A DNA stretch of 64,000 bases, from contig JAZRYT010000189.1 of NCBI GenBank assembly GCA_045600905.1, positions 83,351 to 147,350 on the forward strand, read 5' to 3'. The stretch's first letter is position 1. Each line of letters starts with the position of its first letter. Both the position numbers and the translations under genes were made by a program. This document shows positions 45,618 through 54,237 of the stretch, one piece after another. This DNA comes from F23-D06 sp045600905 (GTDB lineage Bacteria; Bacteroidota; Bacteroidia; Bacteroidales; WCHB1-69). The notes beneath the pieces are model-generated. The model saw only the letters and a list, made by a program, of their open reading frames with translations, made no database searches and was not told the DNA's origin.

Positions 45618-46796
45618 ATGAAGGGTAGGGAGAACAAACCGCACATCGGTATTTTCGGGCGACGCAACAACGGCAAAAGCTCGCTCATCAACGCCATCAC
45701 GGGACAGGAGACCGCCATTGTGGACGCCTTAGCCGGCACCACCACCGACCCCGTGAAAAAGTCCATCGAAATCTTCGGCATCGGCCCCGTCGTCATCATC
45801 GACACCGCCGGCATAGACGACGAAGGCAACATCGGACAGAAACGTATTCAAAAGTCGTTGGAGGTTGTCAAGACCATCGACTTCGCCATCCTTGTGACAA
45901 CCAATCACGAATTTGGCGAACCCGAGCAGCTACTTGCCGACCAGTTCAAAGCCCACGAAATCCCCTACCTCATCGTCAATAACAAGTCAGACCTCGCACA
46001 AAGCGCGTCTGATGCCGCCACTGACCATCCGATGTTGGAAGTGAGCGCCCAAACCGGCGAAGGCATCCCCGAGATGTTGGCCGAATTGGTGCGTCTAATG
46101 CCGCCCTCCGCTTACATTTCCCACTCCCTGTTGGGCGACCTCATCGCCGAGAACGACACCGTGGTCTTAGTGACGCCCATCGACAACGAAGCGCCCGAAG
46201 GCCGACTCATCCTTCCGCAAGTGCAGCTCATCCGCGACATTTTGGACAACGACGCCATCGCCGTTGTCCTCAAAGAAGACAAGGTCGCGAGCTGGTTGCA
46301 ATCGCATCCCGCACCCAAATTGGTAGTGACGGACAGCCAGATGTTCGCACGCGTGGCCAAAGACGTTCCCGAAGAAATTCCCCTCACTGGATTCAGCGTC
46401 GTATTGGCGCACCACAAAGGCAACTTCGAGCACTACCTGCAAGGCACGCCCCACTTGGACAAGCTCCAAGACGGCGACCACATCCTGATGTTGGAATCCT
46501 GCACACACCTCACATCCTGCGAGGACATCGGGCGCGGGAAGCTGCCTCGCTGGATTCAGCAATACACGGGCAAGTCGCTGCATTTCGACTTCGTTTCTGG
46601 ACTAAACTCCCTACCGGACATAGAGAAGTACGCGATGGTCATCCAATGTGGCGGCTGTATGATCACGCGCAAACAGATTATGGGCAGGCTGAAACCCGCC
46701 GTGGAACGCGGCATTCCCGTTTCCAATTACGGAATGGTAATCGCCTACATGAACGGCATTTTCGAGCGTGCCGTCAAACCTTTCCGCAAGCCGTAA
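45618..46796 (+). CDS. hydF: [FeFe] hydrogenase maturation GTPase HydF
   Basis: 392 residues. GTPase domain (about 1-170) with Walker A GRRNNGKSSL, DTAGIDDEGNIG and NKSD; a dimerisation domain; and a C-terminal cluster-binding part with ESCTHL and QCGGCMITRKQ, giving the three cysteines for the [4Fe-4S] cluster. It acts as scaffold that delivers the diiron subcluster to HydA. It is 8 bases downstream of the PIN toxin gene and 31 kb from the hydrogenase operon. HydE and HydG are not in the window. Confidence 0.95.
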   Translation: MKGRENKPHIGIFGRRNNGKSSLINAITGQETAIVDALAGTTTDPVKKSIEIFGIGPVVIIDTAGIDDEGNIGQKRIQKSLEVVKTIDFAILVTTNHEFGEPEQLLADQFKAHEIPYLIVNNKSDLAQSASDAATDHPMLEVSAQTGEGIPEMLAELVRLMPPSAYISHSLLGDLIAENDTVVLVTPIDNEAPEGRLILPQVQLIRDILDNDAIAVVLKEDKVASWLQSHPAPKLVVTDSQMFARVAKDVPEEIPLTGFSVVLAHHKGNFEHYLQGTPHLDKLQDGDHILMLESCTHLTSCEDIGRGKLPRWIQQYTGKSLHFDFVSGLNSLPDIEKYAMVIQCGGCMITRKQIMGRLKPAVERGIPVSNYGMVIAYMNGIFERAVKPFRKP

Positions 46797-46841
46797 ACCG
46801 CGAGCTGACGTTTAGAAATTAGTGTATAAACAGAGGAAACT

Positions 46842-47423
46842 TTATTTCGCACCGAACATCGCGGTTTCCACGAGTTCGCAGATGATATGGCCAATCATAA
46901 TGTGGCTTTCCTGAATACGGGGTGTATCGTGGGAAGGCACATTGAGCAATATATCCGCCAAATCCTTCATTTTCCCGCCGGTTTCCCCGGTCATTGCGAT
47001 GATATGGACGCCCATTTCGCGGGCCACCTCGTAGGCGTTGACGATGTTTTTAGAATTTCCGGAAGTGGAGATGCCCACTATCACATCACCTTCCTTGGCT
47101 GTGCCTTTCAGCAGGCGGGAGAATATGAGGTCGTAGCCGTAGTCGTTGCCCACGGCGGTGAGATAGGAGGTGTTGCAGTGCAGAGCCTCGGCATTCAACG
47201 GAGGACGGTCGAAATAGAAACGGCCGGAGAGTTCGGCGGCAAGGTGTTGGGCGTCGGCGGCGCTGCCGCCGTTACCGCAGAAGTGGATTTTGCCTCCTTC
47301 GCGCAAAGAGTTCGTAATCATCTCTGCAGCTGCCTCAATGCGGGCGAGGAATTCGGCGTTGTTCAAGATGGCTTGTTTGGCGGCTATACTGTCTGTAATG
47401 GATTGGGAAATTCGAGGGGTCAT
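46842..47423 (-). CDS. gmhA: Phosphoheptose isomerase GmhA
   Basis: 193 residues, SIS domain. The glycine-rich GNGGSAADAQHLAAEL, ISTSGNSKN and QESHIMIGHIICELVE motifs identify sedoheptulose-7-phosphate isomerase, first step of heptose synthesis for LPS or S-layer glycans. A minus-strand TATCTTTG at 47495-47502 is its likely -7 element. Stands alone between hydF and a glycosyltransferase. Confidence 0.94.
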   Translation of the reverse strand: MTPRISQSITDSIAAKQAILNNAEFLARIEAAAEMITNSLREGGKIHFCGNGGSAADAQHLAAELSGRFYFDRPPLNAEALHCNTSYLTAVGNDYGYDLIFSRLLKGTAKEGDVIVGISTSGNSKNIVNAYEVAREMGVHIIAMTGETGGKMKDLADILLNVPSHDTPRIQESHIMIGHIICELVETAMFGAK

Positions 47424-47583
47424 ATTGATAGATTGATGATTACAAAGTTATTACTACTAAAATCTGATTGTTTAACTCTTTTCAAAAGAGGGCGCAAAGA
47501 TAAAAAAGACACACGATAGCGAGCTAAAACCGCGAAAAAAAATCAATTTTAGCCCGCTATTAACTCGAAAATCAAAATGTTTA

Positions 47584-48576
47584 CTATTTGTAGAAATTTC
47601 GTTGAAATGCTTCAAACTCTCCTTGTCCCAATATCAGTCTTTTCCAGACAGCTCTCAAAAACCCGGTTCCATATCCAAATAACTGTACAAATGATGCAAT
47701 GATAGATAAAAAACCTATTTTAATGCTTTTTTCTTTAAATGATGCATCAATGAAAATCATCAATGCATATAAAGCAATCAGACATAGAGCCCACGGCCAA
47801 AAAAAAGTCAATATTAGAAGTAGTATAATGCCTAATGTGAAACAAGCAGGAAGCAAATGCACTATTTTCAACGATTTCGGATGACGTTTGAACAAATTTA
47901 TTCTCGCAATACCTGAATTATGCACTTGCTTGAAAAATTTTCTTAAATCTGTACGGCGTTTATGATAAACCCAGGCATCGGGAAACAACCTACAGGAATA
48001 GCCGCCATCGAAAATGCGTATACTCAAGTCGATATCTTCTCCAAATCTCATTTTTGAGAAGCCACCAAGAGTATCATAAACTGACTTTTTAATTCCTAAG
48101 TTGAAACTACGTGGATAAAACTTATCCAACTTTTTTTTGCCTCCGCGAATTCCTCCAGTCGTGAAAAAGGATGTCATCGCATAATTGATTGCTTTTTGCG
48201 TAGGGCTGAAAGAACGATGTGCTCTATCTGGTCCACCAAAGGCATCACAAGGGTTCGTCTGAAGTTCCGTATAGACAGCCTGCGTATAGCCTTCAGGTAA
48301 AATACAATCGGAATCCAAGATCAAGAGATATTCCCCAGAGCTTCTTTCTGCTCCATAATTGCGAGTTTGTCCTGGTCCGGAATTGTCTTTAAAGAAATAT
48401 TTGACATTCAATCTGTCTAGATATTTCTCAACAACCGTATCACATTTTGTCTTGGAGCCATCTTCAACAACAACAACTTCGAAATCCGTAAATGACTGCT
48501 TTGTCAAACTTTCTAACAATTCGTCAACCTCATCGGGACGATTATAAACAGGAATAATAATTGTAAATAAAGGCAT
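47584..48576 (-). CDS. Family 2 glycosyltransferase with C-terminal membrane helices
   Basis: 330 residues. N-terminal GT-A domain (TIIIPVYNRPDEVDELLESL; LILDSDCILP as the DxD-like site) and C-terminal hydrophobic segments (about 240-300). Likely an inverting transferase in surface polysaccharide synthesis; donor unknown. It has a well-formed promoter 104 bases upstream. Confidence 0.88.
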   Translation of the reverse strand: MPLFTIIIPVYNRPDEVDELLESLTKQSFTDFEVVVVEDGSKTKCDTVVEKYLDRLNVKYFFKDNSGPGQTRNYGAERSSGEYLLILDSDCILPEGYTQAVYTELQTNPCDAFGGPDRAHRSFSPTQKAINYAMTSFFTTGGIRGGKKKLDKFYPRSFNLGIKKSVYDTLGGFSKMRFGEDIDLSIRIFDGGYSCRLFPDAWVYHKRRTDLRKFFKQVHNSGIARINLFKRHPKSLKIVHLLPACFTLGIILLLILTFFWPWALCLIALYALMIFIDASFKEKSIKIGFLSIIASFVQLFGYGTGFLRAVWKRLILGQGEFEAFQRNFYK

Positions 48577-48679
48577 AATCTTTATTTTTGTTATAACAAG
48601 TGTTTAAACACAATAAATAGCTGGGGGGGATTTCTCTGAAAAACATCAACAATCTTCACCCAACAATCTTTTGAGGGCG

Positions 48680-48711
48680 CAAAGGTACACATTTTTTCAT
48701 TGTACCACCAA
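48680..48711 (-). promoter_or_regulatory. Promoter of the GT2 gene
   Basis: On the minus strand TTG (48711-48709) and TACCTTTG (48687-48680) are 21 bases apart, in line with the Bacteroidetes consensus. Confidence 0.65.
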
Positions 48712-48807
48712 AAGTTTATAACAACTTAATTAATAAGTTATTACATTATATTCCGATTGATTTCCGCTCATTCCAAATATGAGCTATTATGTTTTCAAAA
48801 AGTTTTA

Positions 48808-48815
48808 TACTTTTG
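48808..48815 (+). promoter_or_regulatory. -7 element of the Panacea-domain operon
   Basis: TACTTTTG, 20 bases before the start codon; no TTG at the usual distance. Confidence 0.5.
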
Positions 48816-48834
48816 CCGCTCAAAACAAAATGAG

Positions 48835-49383
48835 ATGGACAATCAATTTAATCTTGAAAAAACAATTCACGCTACACTTTATATTGTCAAAAAATTGAAG
48901 CGTGCTGATTTGCATGAAATTTTCAAAATCCTATACTTCTCCGATAGAGAAATGCTTTCATCTTACGGCAAGATGATTACTGGTGACACATACATAGCGA
49001 TGAACGATGGACCTGTTCCGTCCAAACTTTATGACATTTTAAAATCTGTCAGAGGTGATGGTTTTTTCAAAGATAAAGACTTTTTCTCAACTTATTTCGC
49101 AATACGCGATTGGGATATTGTAACCGCGAAAATCGAGCCTGATATGGAATCACTTTCAAGACTTGACATCCAAACAATAAACTCTGCTATACAACAATAT
49201 GGAGAGCTTTCTTGGGATGAAGTTCGTGAAAAATCTCACGACTACGCTTGGAGAAACACAACCTCTAACCATCCTATTTCTCTACGGAATATAATGTTGG
49301 AAATGGGATGCAACGATTCCTTCATCGACTACGTCTTAGCCGAATCGGCATTCTCTCAAAAATTAGCTGAACATTTGGCTTGA
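48835..49383 (+). CDS. Panacea-domain (DUF4065, SocA-like) protein, probable antitoxin
   Basis: 182 residues. The pattern KTIHATLYIVKKLKRADLHEIFKILYFSDREMLSSYGKMITGDTYIAMNDGPVPSKLYDILK matches the SocA/DUF4065 domain, which is known as a promiscuous antitoxin module (Panacea) that neutralises varied toxins. The start at 48835 follows the -7 element; the in-frame start at 48757 lies upstream of the promoter. It is followed one base later by a gene on the same strand, which fits a toxin-antitoxin pair. Confidence 0.82.
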   Translation: MDNQFNLEKTIHATLYIVKKLKRADLHEIFKILYFSDREMLSSYGKMITGDTYIAMNDGPVPSKLYDILKSVRGDGFFKDKDFFSTYFAIRDWDIVTAKIEPDMESLSRLDIQTINSAIQQYGELSWDEVREKSHDYAWRNTTSNHPISLRNIMLEMGCNDSFIDYVLAESAFSQKLAEHLA

Positions 49384-49384
49384 T

Positions 49385-49831
49385 ATGGATATTCCCTTTA
49401 CTGCCCTCGAAAATTCTATCGCCATAGGCGATGTGTTCTTGACATCTTTTGACGATATTGACCATCAAAAATTTGTCATCATAACAGGTATTTCTGAAGG
49501 AAGAGTATCCATTTGCACTGTATTCATCAACTCAAATATCAATCCATATAAATTCAACAAAGAGAACCTACTGAAATTACAAATTCCTATTTTAAAGTCA
49601 GATTATGCTTTCCTTTCTCATGATTCTTTTGTTGACTGCGCTTCGCACCGCATATTAGATTTCACAAAAATCACAACGGAATTAAGCCATGGCCAATGTA
49701 AGATTGTATGTTCTTTAAACAGTGATTTCATTGAAACAATCAGACGTACCTTAGTCACTTCGGGCACATTGACGATTAAAGAAGAAAAGATGTTTTTTTC
49801 TGACATACTTCCAAATGAAGGAATAATATAA
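49385..49831 (+). CDS. Hypothetical protein, candidate PemK/MazF-like toxin paired with the Panacea protein
   Basis: 148 residues. IAIGDVFLTSFDDIDHQKFVIITGISEGRVSICTVFINS and SDYAFLSHDSFVDCA resemble the beta-barrel core of PemK/MazF-fold proteins (the GDVF.. opening and the late SFVDCAS segment), but identity is low and I cannot confirm the fold. It starts 1 base after the Panacea gene. If the pair is a toxin-antitoxin system, this is the toxin; that is inference from position. Confidence 0.55.
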   Translation: MDIPFTALENSIAIGDVFLTSFDDIDHQKFVIITGISEGRVSICTVFINSNINPYKFNKENLLKLQIPILKSDYAFLSHDSFVDCASHRILDFTKITTELSHGQCKIVCSLNSDFIETIRRTLVTSGTLTIKEEKMFFSDILPNEGII

Positions 49832-49935
49832 GGCCTATTATGACTTTATATTAGTCATTCATTACCCCAATTATTCCTTTTAGGCAAAATAACGATTTCA
49901 CACTTTTCACATCACAACATCCTCGCTTTATTTTG

Positions 49936-49943
49936 TATTTTTG
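49936..49943 (+). promoter_or_regulatory. -7 element of the UDP-xylose synthase gene
   Basis: TATTTTTG, 23 bases before the ATG; a -33 TTG at 19-21 is not seen. Confidence 0.5.
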
Positions 49944-49965
49944 CCGCCCCTAATTTCACCACGCA

Positions 49966-50901
49966 ATGAAAAAAATCTTAGTCACCGGCGGTGCCGGATT
50001 CATCGGCTCGCACTTATGCGAAAAACTGCTCAACTTAGGCAACGAAGTTATCTGTTTGGACAATTACTATACAGGCAACAAACGCAACATCATCCATTTA
50101 ATGGACAATCCCTACTTTGAAGCCATCCGCCACGACATCATCGACCCCTACTTCGTTGAAGTGGATGAAATCTACAATTTGGCCTGCCCGGCCTCCCCTA
50201 TCCATTACCAGCACAATCCCATCAAAACGGTTCGCACCTCTGTGGTGGGCGCCGTCAATATGCTGGAACTGGCCGAACATATCGGAGCCAAAATCCTGCA
50301 AACTTCCACCAGCGAAGTCTATGGCGACCCATTTGTACATCCGCAACCTGAGGAGTATTGGGGAAACGTGAACCCCATCGGCGTGCGCTCCTGCTACGAT
50401 GAGGGCAAGCGCTGCGCAGAAACCCTCTTTTTCGATTACCACCGTCAAAACAACGTCAAAATCAAGGTTGTGCGCATCTTCAATACCTACGGCCCACACA
50501 TGCACCCCAACGACGGGCGCGTCGTTTCCAACTTCATCGTGCAGGCCCTCAAAGGCGAAGACATCACCATCTACGGCGACGGCTCCCAAACCCGCAGTTT
50601 CTGTTACTGCGACGACCTCGTCCGCGGCCTTATCCAAATGATGAACACCGATGATTCCATCACCGGCCCCATCAACTTGGGGAACCCCAACGAGTTTACC
50701 ATCAAACAATTGGCAGAGTTGGTAATTGAGCTGACCGGCACAAAGTCGAAAATCATCTACCAACCTGCCGCACAAGACGACCCGCAACAGCGACAACCTG
50801 TCATTGACAAGGCCAAAGCCATTTTGAATTGGCAGCCCACCATCCAACTGCGTGAAGGCTTGGGGAAAACGATTGAATATTTTAAAGAGATTGTGGGATA
50901 G
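49966..50901 (+). CDS. uxs: UDP-glucuronate decarboxylase (UDP-xylose synthase)
   Basis: 311-residue extended SDR. GGAGFIGSHLCEKLL nucleotide-binding motif, TSTSEVYGDP, and the YxxxK site in CYDEGKRCAETL; the overall sequence (NPIGVRSCYDEGKR, GPHMHPNDGRVVSNF) is that of UXS, which decarboxylates UDP-glucuronate to UDP-xylose. Product would feed surface glycans. It stands alone, convergent with the AAA ATPase gene. Confidence 0.92.
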   Translation: MKKILVTGGAGFIGSHLCEKLLNLGNEVICLDNYYTGNKRNIIHLMDNPYFEAIRHDIIDPYFVEVDEIYNLACPASPIHYQHNPIKTVRTSVVGAVNMLELAEHIGAKILQTSTSEVYGDPFVHPQPEEYWGNVNPIGVRSCYDEGKRCAETLFFDYHRQNNVKIKVVRIFNTYGPHMHPNDGRVVSNFIVQALKGEDITIYGDGSQTRSFCYCDDLVRGLIQMMNTDDSITGPINLGNPNEFTIKQLAELVIELTGTKSKIIYQPAAQDDPQQRQPVIDKAKAILNWQPTIQLREGLGKTIEYFKEIVG

Positions 50902-50957
50902 AGTCTGGAACGCGCAATATATATAGTGAACTATTATATTCGGCGTTGGGGTATTAT

Positions 50958-52064
50958 CTACCTTGTCCGACTCAACCACATACCGAAAAAGCGGTCGTTG
51001 ACAGCGTAATAGTTCAATTCCTGCGTGATTAAATCCTTATCAAGCAGTTTGGCCATAGCGGACTGTACAGAACTGGCCGATGCCAAATGGTATTTTTTGA
51101 TAAATGCAGCCGACTGCATTTGAGCAGCTTTCCCTTCGGAGGCAATGGCCTTGAGTAATTTCTGCTGCTTCTCGGGCAAACTATATAAAAGCGACGCATA
51201 CACATCTTCATTGTCCATAATACGCCTTTCGATGGCTTGCTCCATCAATTCATTCGTGCAATCCGGTTGCGACATATAATACAACAGGTAAAACACCGAC
51301 TGCATATACCAAGTGTGCCCCTCAAAAGAATCATACACTTTTGCTATGAGTTCCTCCGAAATGTTTTTACCTACTTGTGAAAACTTTTCTTGCACGAATA
51401 GCGTATAAGCACGCTTTTCGATTGGCTTCAGCGATAGGATATTGGCACTGTGGTAAAACGGTTTGGTAGCTGATGCGAACATATTCTGCAGCAAATGCCG
51501 CTGACTTCCCGCAAAAATAAAAGTAGCGTTATTGCAATGCTGAATGTACGTTCTCAGCAAGGCCTCCACATTCTTTTCCGGATAGCGACTGATTTGCTGA
51601 AATTCATCAATCGCTATTACGCAAGGTTTGTCGGCATTAGCAATATAGGTGAAAAGCTCGTCCATCGTTTTATTTGCATCGTGGATTTCGCCAAGTCCAA
51701 ACGATGCCGTCAAAAAGCCTTTTTCATCTATTCCGATATCCAGTTTCAAGGATTTTACAATACGTACAAAAACATCCAAAGCCTTTTTCGTACGCAATTG
51801 CCTACATATTTCATTGCCAAACACATAGATAAAATCACCCAAAGACAGTGTTGCGTAGATGTCAATAAAAATCGAATAAAAATTATCACATATAATTTTC
51901 TGGTGGAAGCAGTGTTGAACAAGTCCTGTTTTGCCCATTCGGCGCGGGGAGATGATTACCGTATGGCTCCTTCCCTGAATGTCGCGCAAAAGCTGTTCGG
52001 TTTCCTTTTGGCGATCACAGAAATACTCCGAAGACACATATCCTGACGTAACAAATGGATTCAT
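50958..52064 (-). CDS. AAA+ ATPase (archaeal-type/DUF-fused, ORC-like)
   Basis: 368 residues from the Met at 52064 (MNPFVTSGYVSSEYFCDRQKETEQLL). P-loop SPRRMGKTGLVQ, Walker B VIAIDEFQQI and a sensor-like FAGSQRHLL precede a C-terminal winged-helix region (about 290-368). Family members in Bacteroidetes are stand-alone ATPases of unknown function, often in variable regions. The upstream in-frame start at 52091 is less likely because it overlaps the -7-like TATTTTTG at 52089-52096. Confidence 0.82.
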   Translation of the reverse strand: MNPFVTSGYVSSEYFCDRQKETEQLLRDIQGRSHTVIISPRRMGKTGLVQHCFHQKIICDNFYSIFIDIYATLSLGDFIYVFGNEICRQLRTKKALDVFVRIVKSLKLDIGIDEKGFLTASFGLGEIHDANKTMDELFTYIANADKPCVIAIDEFQQISRYPEKNVEALLRTYIQHCNNATFIFAGSQRHLLQNMFASATKPFYHSANILSLKPIEKRAYTLFVQEKFSQVGKNISEELIAKVYDSFEGHTWYMQSVFYLLYYMSQPDCTNELMEQAIERRIMDNEDVYASLLYSLPEKQQKLLKAIASEGKAAQMQSAAFIKKYHLASASSVQSAMAKLLDKDLITQELNYYAVNDRFFGMWLSRTR

Positions 52065-52266
52065 ATTTTCACTTGATTTTTTGACGCGCAAAAATAATCA
52101 TTTTTTTTGAATGATGTAAAAAAAATGAAAGCGAAATCATGATTAGGGACACCGGAACTTATTCTCGTCTGTCGCTCACATCATATTCTGCGCATCCTTA
52201 ATGATTGTTCCCTTATGCCGTGCTTTCTTTTGCGTGGCTGTTGGGGCTGGAATAGTTCAGGGACAA

Positions 52267-52419
52267 TCATTTCCGCGCAATGCTTTTCAGCACGTTGTAG
52301 ATGTACTTGTCGCGGTTGTAGGTGCTGGGGATGAGGGGAAGCATTATGACTGATTCTATTAATTTGCTGTGAATGTAAGCCCGGCATTCAATCTCCGATT
52401 TCCTATCGTAGAATTTCAT
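52267..52419 (-). pseudogene. Short remnant frame resembling an ATPase N-terminus
   Basis: A 50-residue frame begins MKFYDRKSEIE, which is the usual opening of a second family of Bacteroidetes AAA/DUF4143-like ATPases, then turns into an unrelated short tail ending NRDKYIYNVLKSIARK. It seems to be a deletion product joining the start of one gene to the end of the same or another. Too short to function as an ATPase. Confidence 0.35.
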
Positions 52420-52440
52420 ATTCCAATAGCAGTTTCAATG

Positions 52441-52481
52441 TTCCGAAATACGCAGTTCCGAAATGCGTATTTCGGAACTGC
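52441..52481. other. Two mutually exclusive perfect hairpins
   Basis: Stem A pairs 52441-52454 with 52464-52477 (14 bp). Stem B pairs 52452-52463 with 52470-52481 (12 bp). They share the right-hand arm, so only one can form at a time. No T-run. It lies about 85 bases past the end of the mutarotase gene on the minus strand. Confidence 0.7.
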
Positions 52482-52564
52482 AAAATTTAGGTGTATTATC
52501 AACTATTCATTAATGATATTATTGTGTTTTTAATCCAATCACTATTTGAACAAGCTACATTATC

Positions 52565-52897
52565 CTATTCCAACTTAAAAATCCGCTCCATCAGCTGCCA
52601 TTTCTCCGTACTGGAAGCATTCGCCGCACATCCTTGAAATTGCGAAACATACGCTTCCCATTCTGCTTGACGAGGAAGTGTAGCCAATCGGGCATTGTCT
52701 TTCTCCCAGTCAAAATCATCCACCGTGTCGCAGATCATAAACAAACGATTGCCTAACCTGAAAATCTGCATATCCAAGATTCCAACACTACGGATTCCCT
52801 CCTGAATTTCGGGCCAAACATTTCTATGTGCCTCCACATACTGATCAATCATCTTCGAATCATCAACCAACTCAAGCGTCTGACAATATCTTTTCAT
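52565..52897 (-). CDS. L-rhamnose/L-fucose mutarotase family protein (RhaM-like)
   Basis: 110 residues of the DUF718/RhaM fold: the conserved N-terminal His in VEAHRNVWPEI, the GNRLFMICDT strand and TEKWQLMERIFKLE end. RhaM interconverts sugar anomers; here it is next to fucP, so L-fucose is the more likely substrate. It is the final gene of the minus-strand fucose operon, 10 bases after fucP. Confidence 0.88.
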   Translation of the reverse strand: MKRYCQTLELVDDSKMIDQYVEAHRNVWPEIQEGIRSVGILDMQIFRLGNRLFMICDTVDDFDWEKDNARLATLPRQAEWEAYVSQFQGCAANASSTEKWQLMERIFKLE

Positions 52898-52907
52898 ATT
52901 CTTAAAA

Positions 52908-54221
52908 TTATTTACGAGATAAAGACGGCATATATATCGCGTATGCGACTATCACCACAAAACATAACATCGGAAGAACAAAACTCAGATTCACTGAACT
53001 AATGTTTCCCAAACCTTTTCCATCAATGATAAGCGCTTGAAGCGGAGGTAGTACACTTCCACCCAAAATAGCCATTATCAATCCGGCAGCACCTAATTTG
53101 GCATCTTCTTCTAATCCTTGCAAAGCTATGCCATATATGGTAGGAAACATCAAACTCATACAGGCGGAAACGGCGACGAGACAACACATTCCAAAACGAC
53201 CATCACCTAAAATTACGCATCCTACTAAAATAAGACCTACCACACCCAAAACAGCCAATAATCTATTTGACTTAATATATTTCATCAAGAAAGTGCAAAT
53301 GAAACGACTGACACAGAAAATCAGCATCGCGACTATATTGTATTTCTGCGCCAAAACTTCTGCCGCCTGCTCCCCAAGACCTTCATTCATAAACACTCTT
53401 GTACCATATTGGATAATGAATGTCCAGCACATAATTTGGACGCCCACATAAAAGAACTGAGCTACCACGCCATACCTGTAACATTTGTTGTGCCAAAGAC
53501 GTCTCAACGTTCCTCTTATACTCGTATCCACACTATTCACAGCCGCTTGGTCCTTGGAATCCGAGGTCTCTTGTTTGGGTAAGAACAAAACAAAAAGCAA
53601 GAACATCACCACCAGCACTATACCAATCAAAACATACGGTTTGCTCAACACGGCCAAATCTGAAGTCTTAACCGCTTCAAATTCGACATCATTCAATTGA
53701 GCCCGCATAGCCGAATCCATCGGATTGAGTCGTGACTGTATGAAATTCATTGCCACAAACATTCCAGCTAAGGAACCAATTGGATTAAAGGCCTGCGCCA
53801 AATTCAAACGTCGAGTTGCCGTTTCAGCATCACCCATAGACAACACATACGGATTGGCACTGGTTTCCAAAAAGGAAAGACCACACGTCAGTACGAAATA
53901 GGCGAGCAAAAAAGGATAATAACTGCCTATCGCTTGCGCAGGCAAAAACATAAAAGCACCAACAGCATAAAGGCCAAGTCCCATCAGCAAGCCGGCTTTG
54001 TAACTGAACTTTCTAATAAACAAAGCGGCTGGAAGGGCCATACAGAAGTACCCGCCATAGAAAGCCAATTGGACCAAAGCCCCATCTGTCACGCTCATTC
54101 TGAAAATCTTGGAGAAAGCCTTCACCATTGGGTTGGTGATATCGTTGGCAAAACCCCACAATGCAAAACATACGGTCACTAAGACAAAAGGAATCAAATA
54201 TTTTCGAACTATTATTTTCAT
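52908..54221 (-). CDS. fucP: L-fucose:H+ symporter permease
   Basis: 437 residues, MFS transporter with twelve predicted helices. The DITNPMVKAFSKIFRM, FFVLTCGLSFLETSANPYVL and PTIYGIALQGLEEDAKLGAAG motifs are diagnostic of FucP. It imports L-fucose, presumably released from host or dietary glycans. It lies 16 bases after the nucleotidyltransferase-kinase gene. Confidence 0.93.
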   Translation of the reverse strand: MKIIVRKYLIPFVLVTVCFALWGFANDITNPMVKAFSKIFRMSVTDGALVQLAFYGGYFCMALPAALFIRKFSYKAGLLMGLGLYAVGAFMFLPAQAIGSYYPFLLAYFVLTCGLSFLETSANPYVLSMGDAETATRRLNLAQAFNPIGSLAGMFVAMNFIQSRLNPMDSAMRAQLNDVEFEAVKTSDLAVLSKPYVLIGIVLVVMFLLFVLFLPKQETSDSKDQAAVNSVDTSIRGTLRRLWHNKCYRYGVVAQFFYVGVQIMCWTFIIQYGTRVFMNEGLGEQAAEVLAQKYNIVAMLIFCVSRFICTFLMKYIKSNRLLAVLGVVGLILVGCVILGDGRFGMCCLVAVSACMSLMFPTIYGIALQGLEEDAKLGAAGLIMAILGGSVLPPLQALIIDGKGLGNISSVNLSFVLPMLCFVVIVAYAIYMPSLSRK

Positions 54222-54237
54222 ATAGTGCTTTACAAAA

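Larger units (their letters stand above)
52065..52564. other. 500-base gap with an ATPase-gene remnant and switching hairpins
   Basis: Contains the promoter element of the AAA ATPase (52089-52096, minus), a 50-residue remnant frame (52267-52419) and a pair of overlapping perfect hairpins (52441-52481). Nothing else is evident. Confidence 0.6.

Noticed and set aside
50098..50979. 293-residue open frame antisense to the UDP-xylose synthase gene
   Set aside because: Frame shadow of a strongly conserved SDR gene; amino acid composition is unnatural (Val/Asp/Gly runs).
52181..52387. 68-residue minus-strand frame rich in His/Gln/Arg
   Set aside because: Composition is atypical and it overlaps the better-supported remnant frame at 52267-52419.
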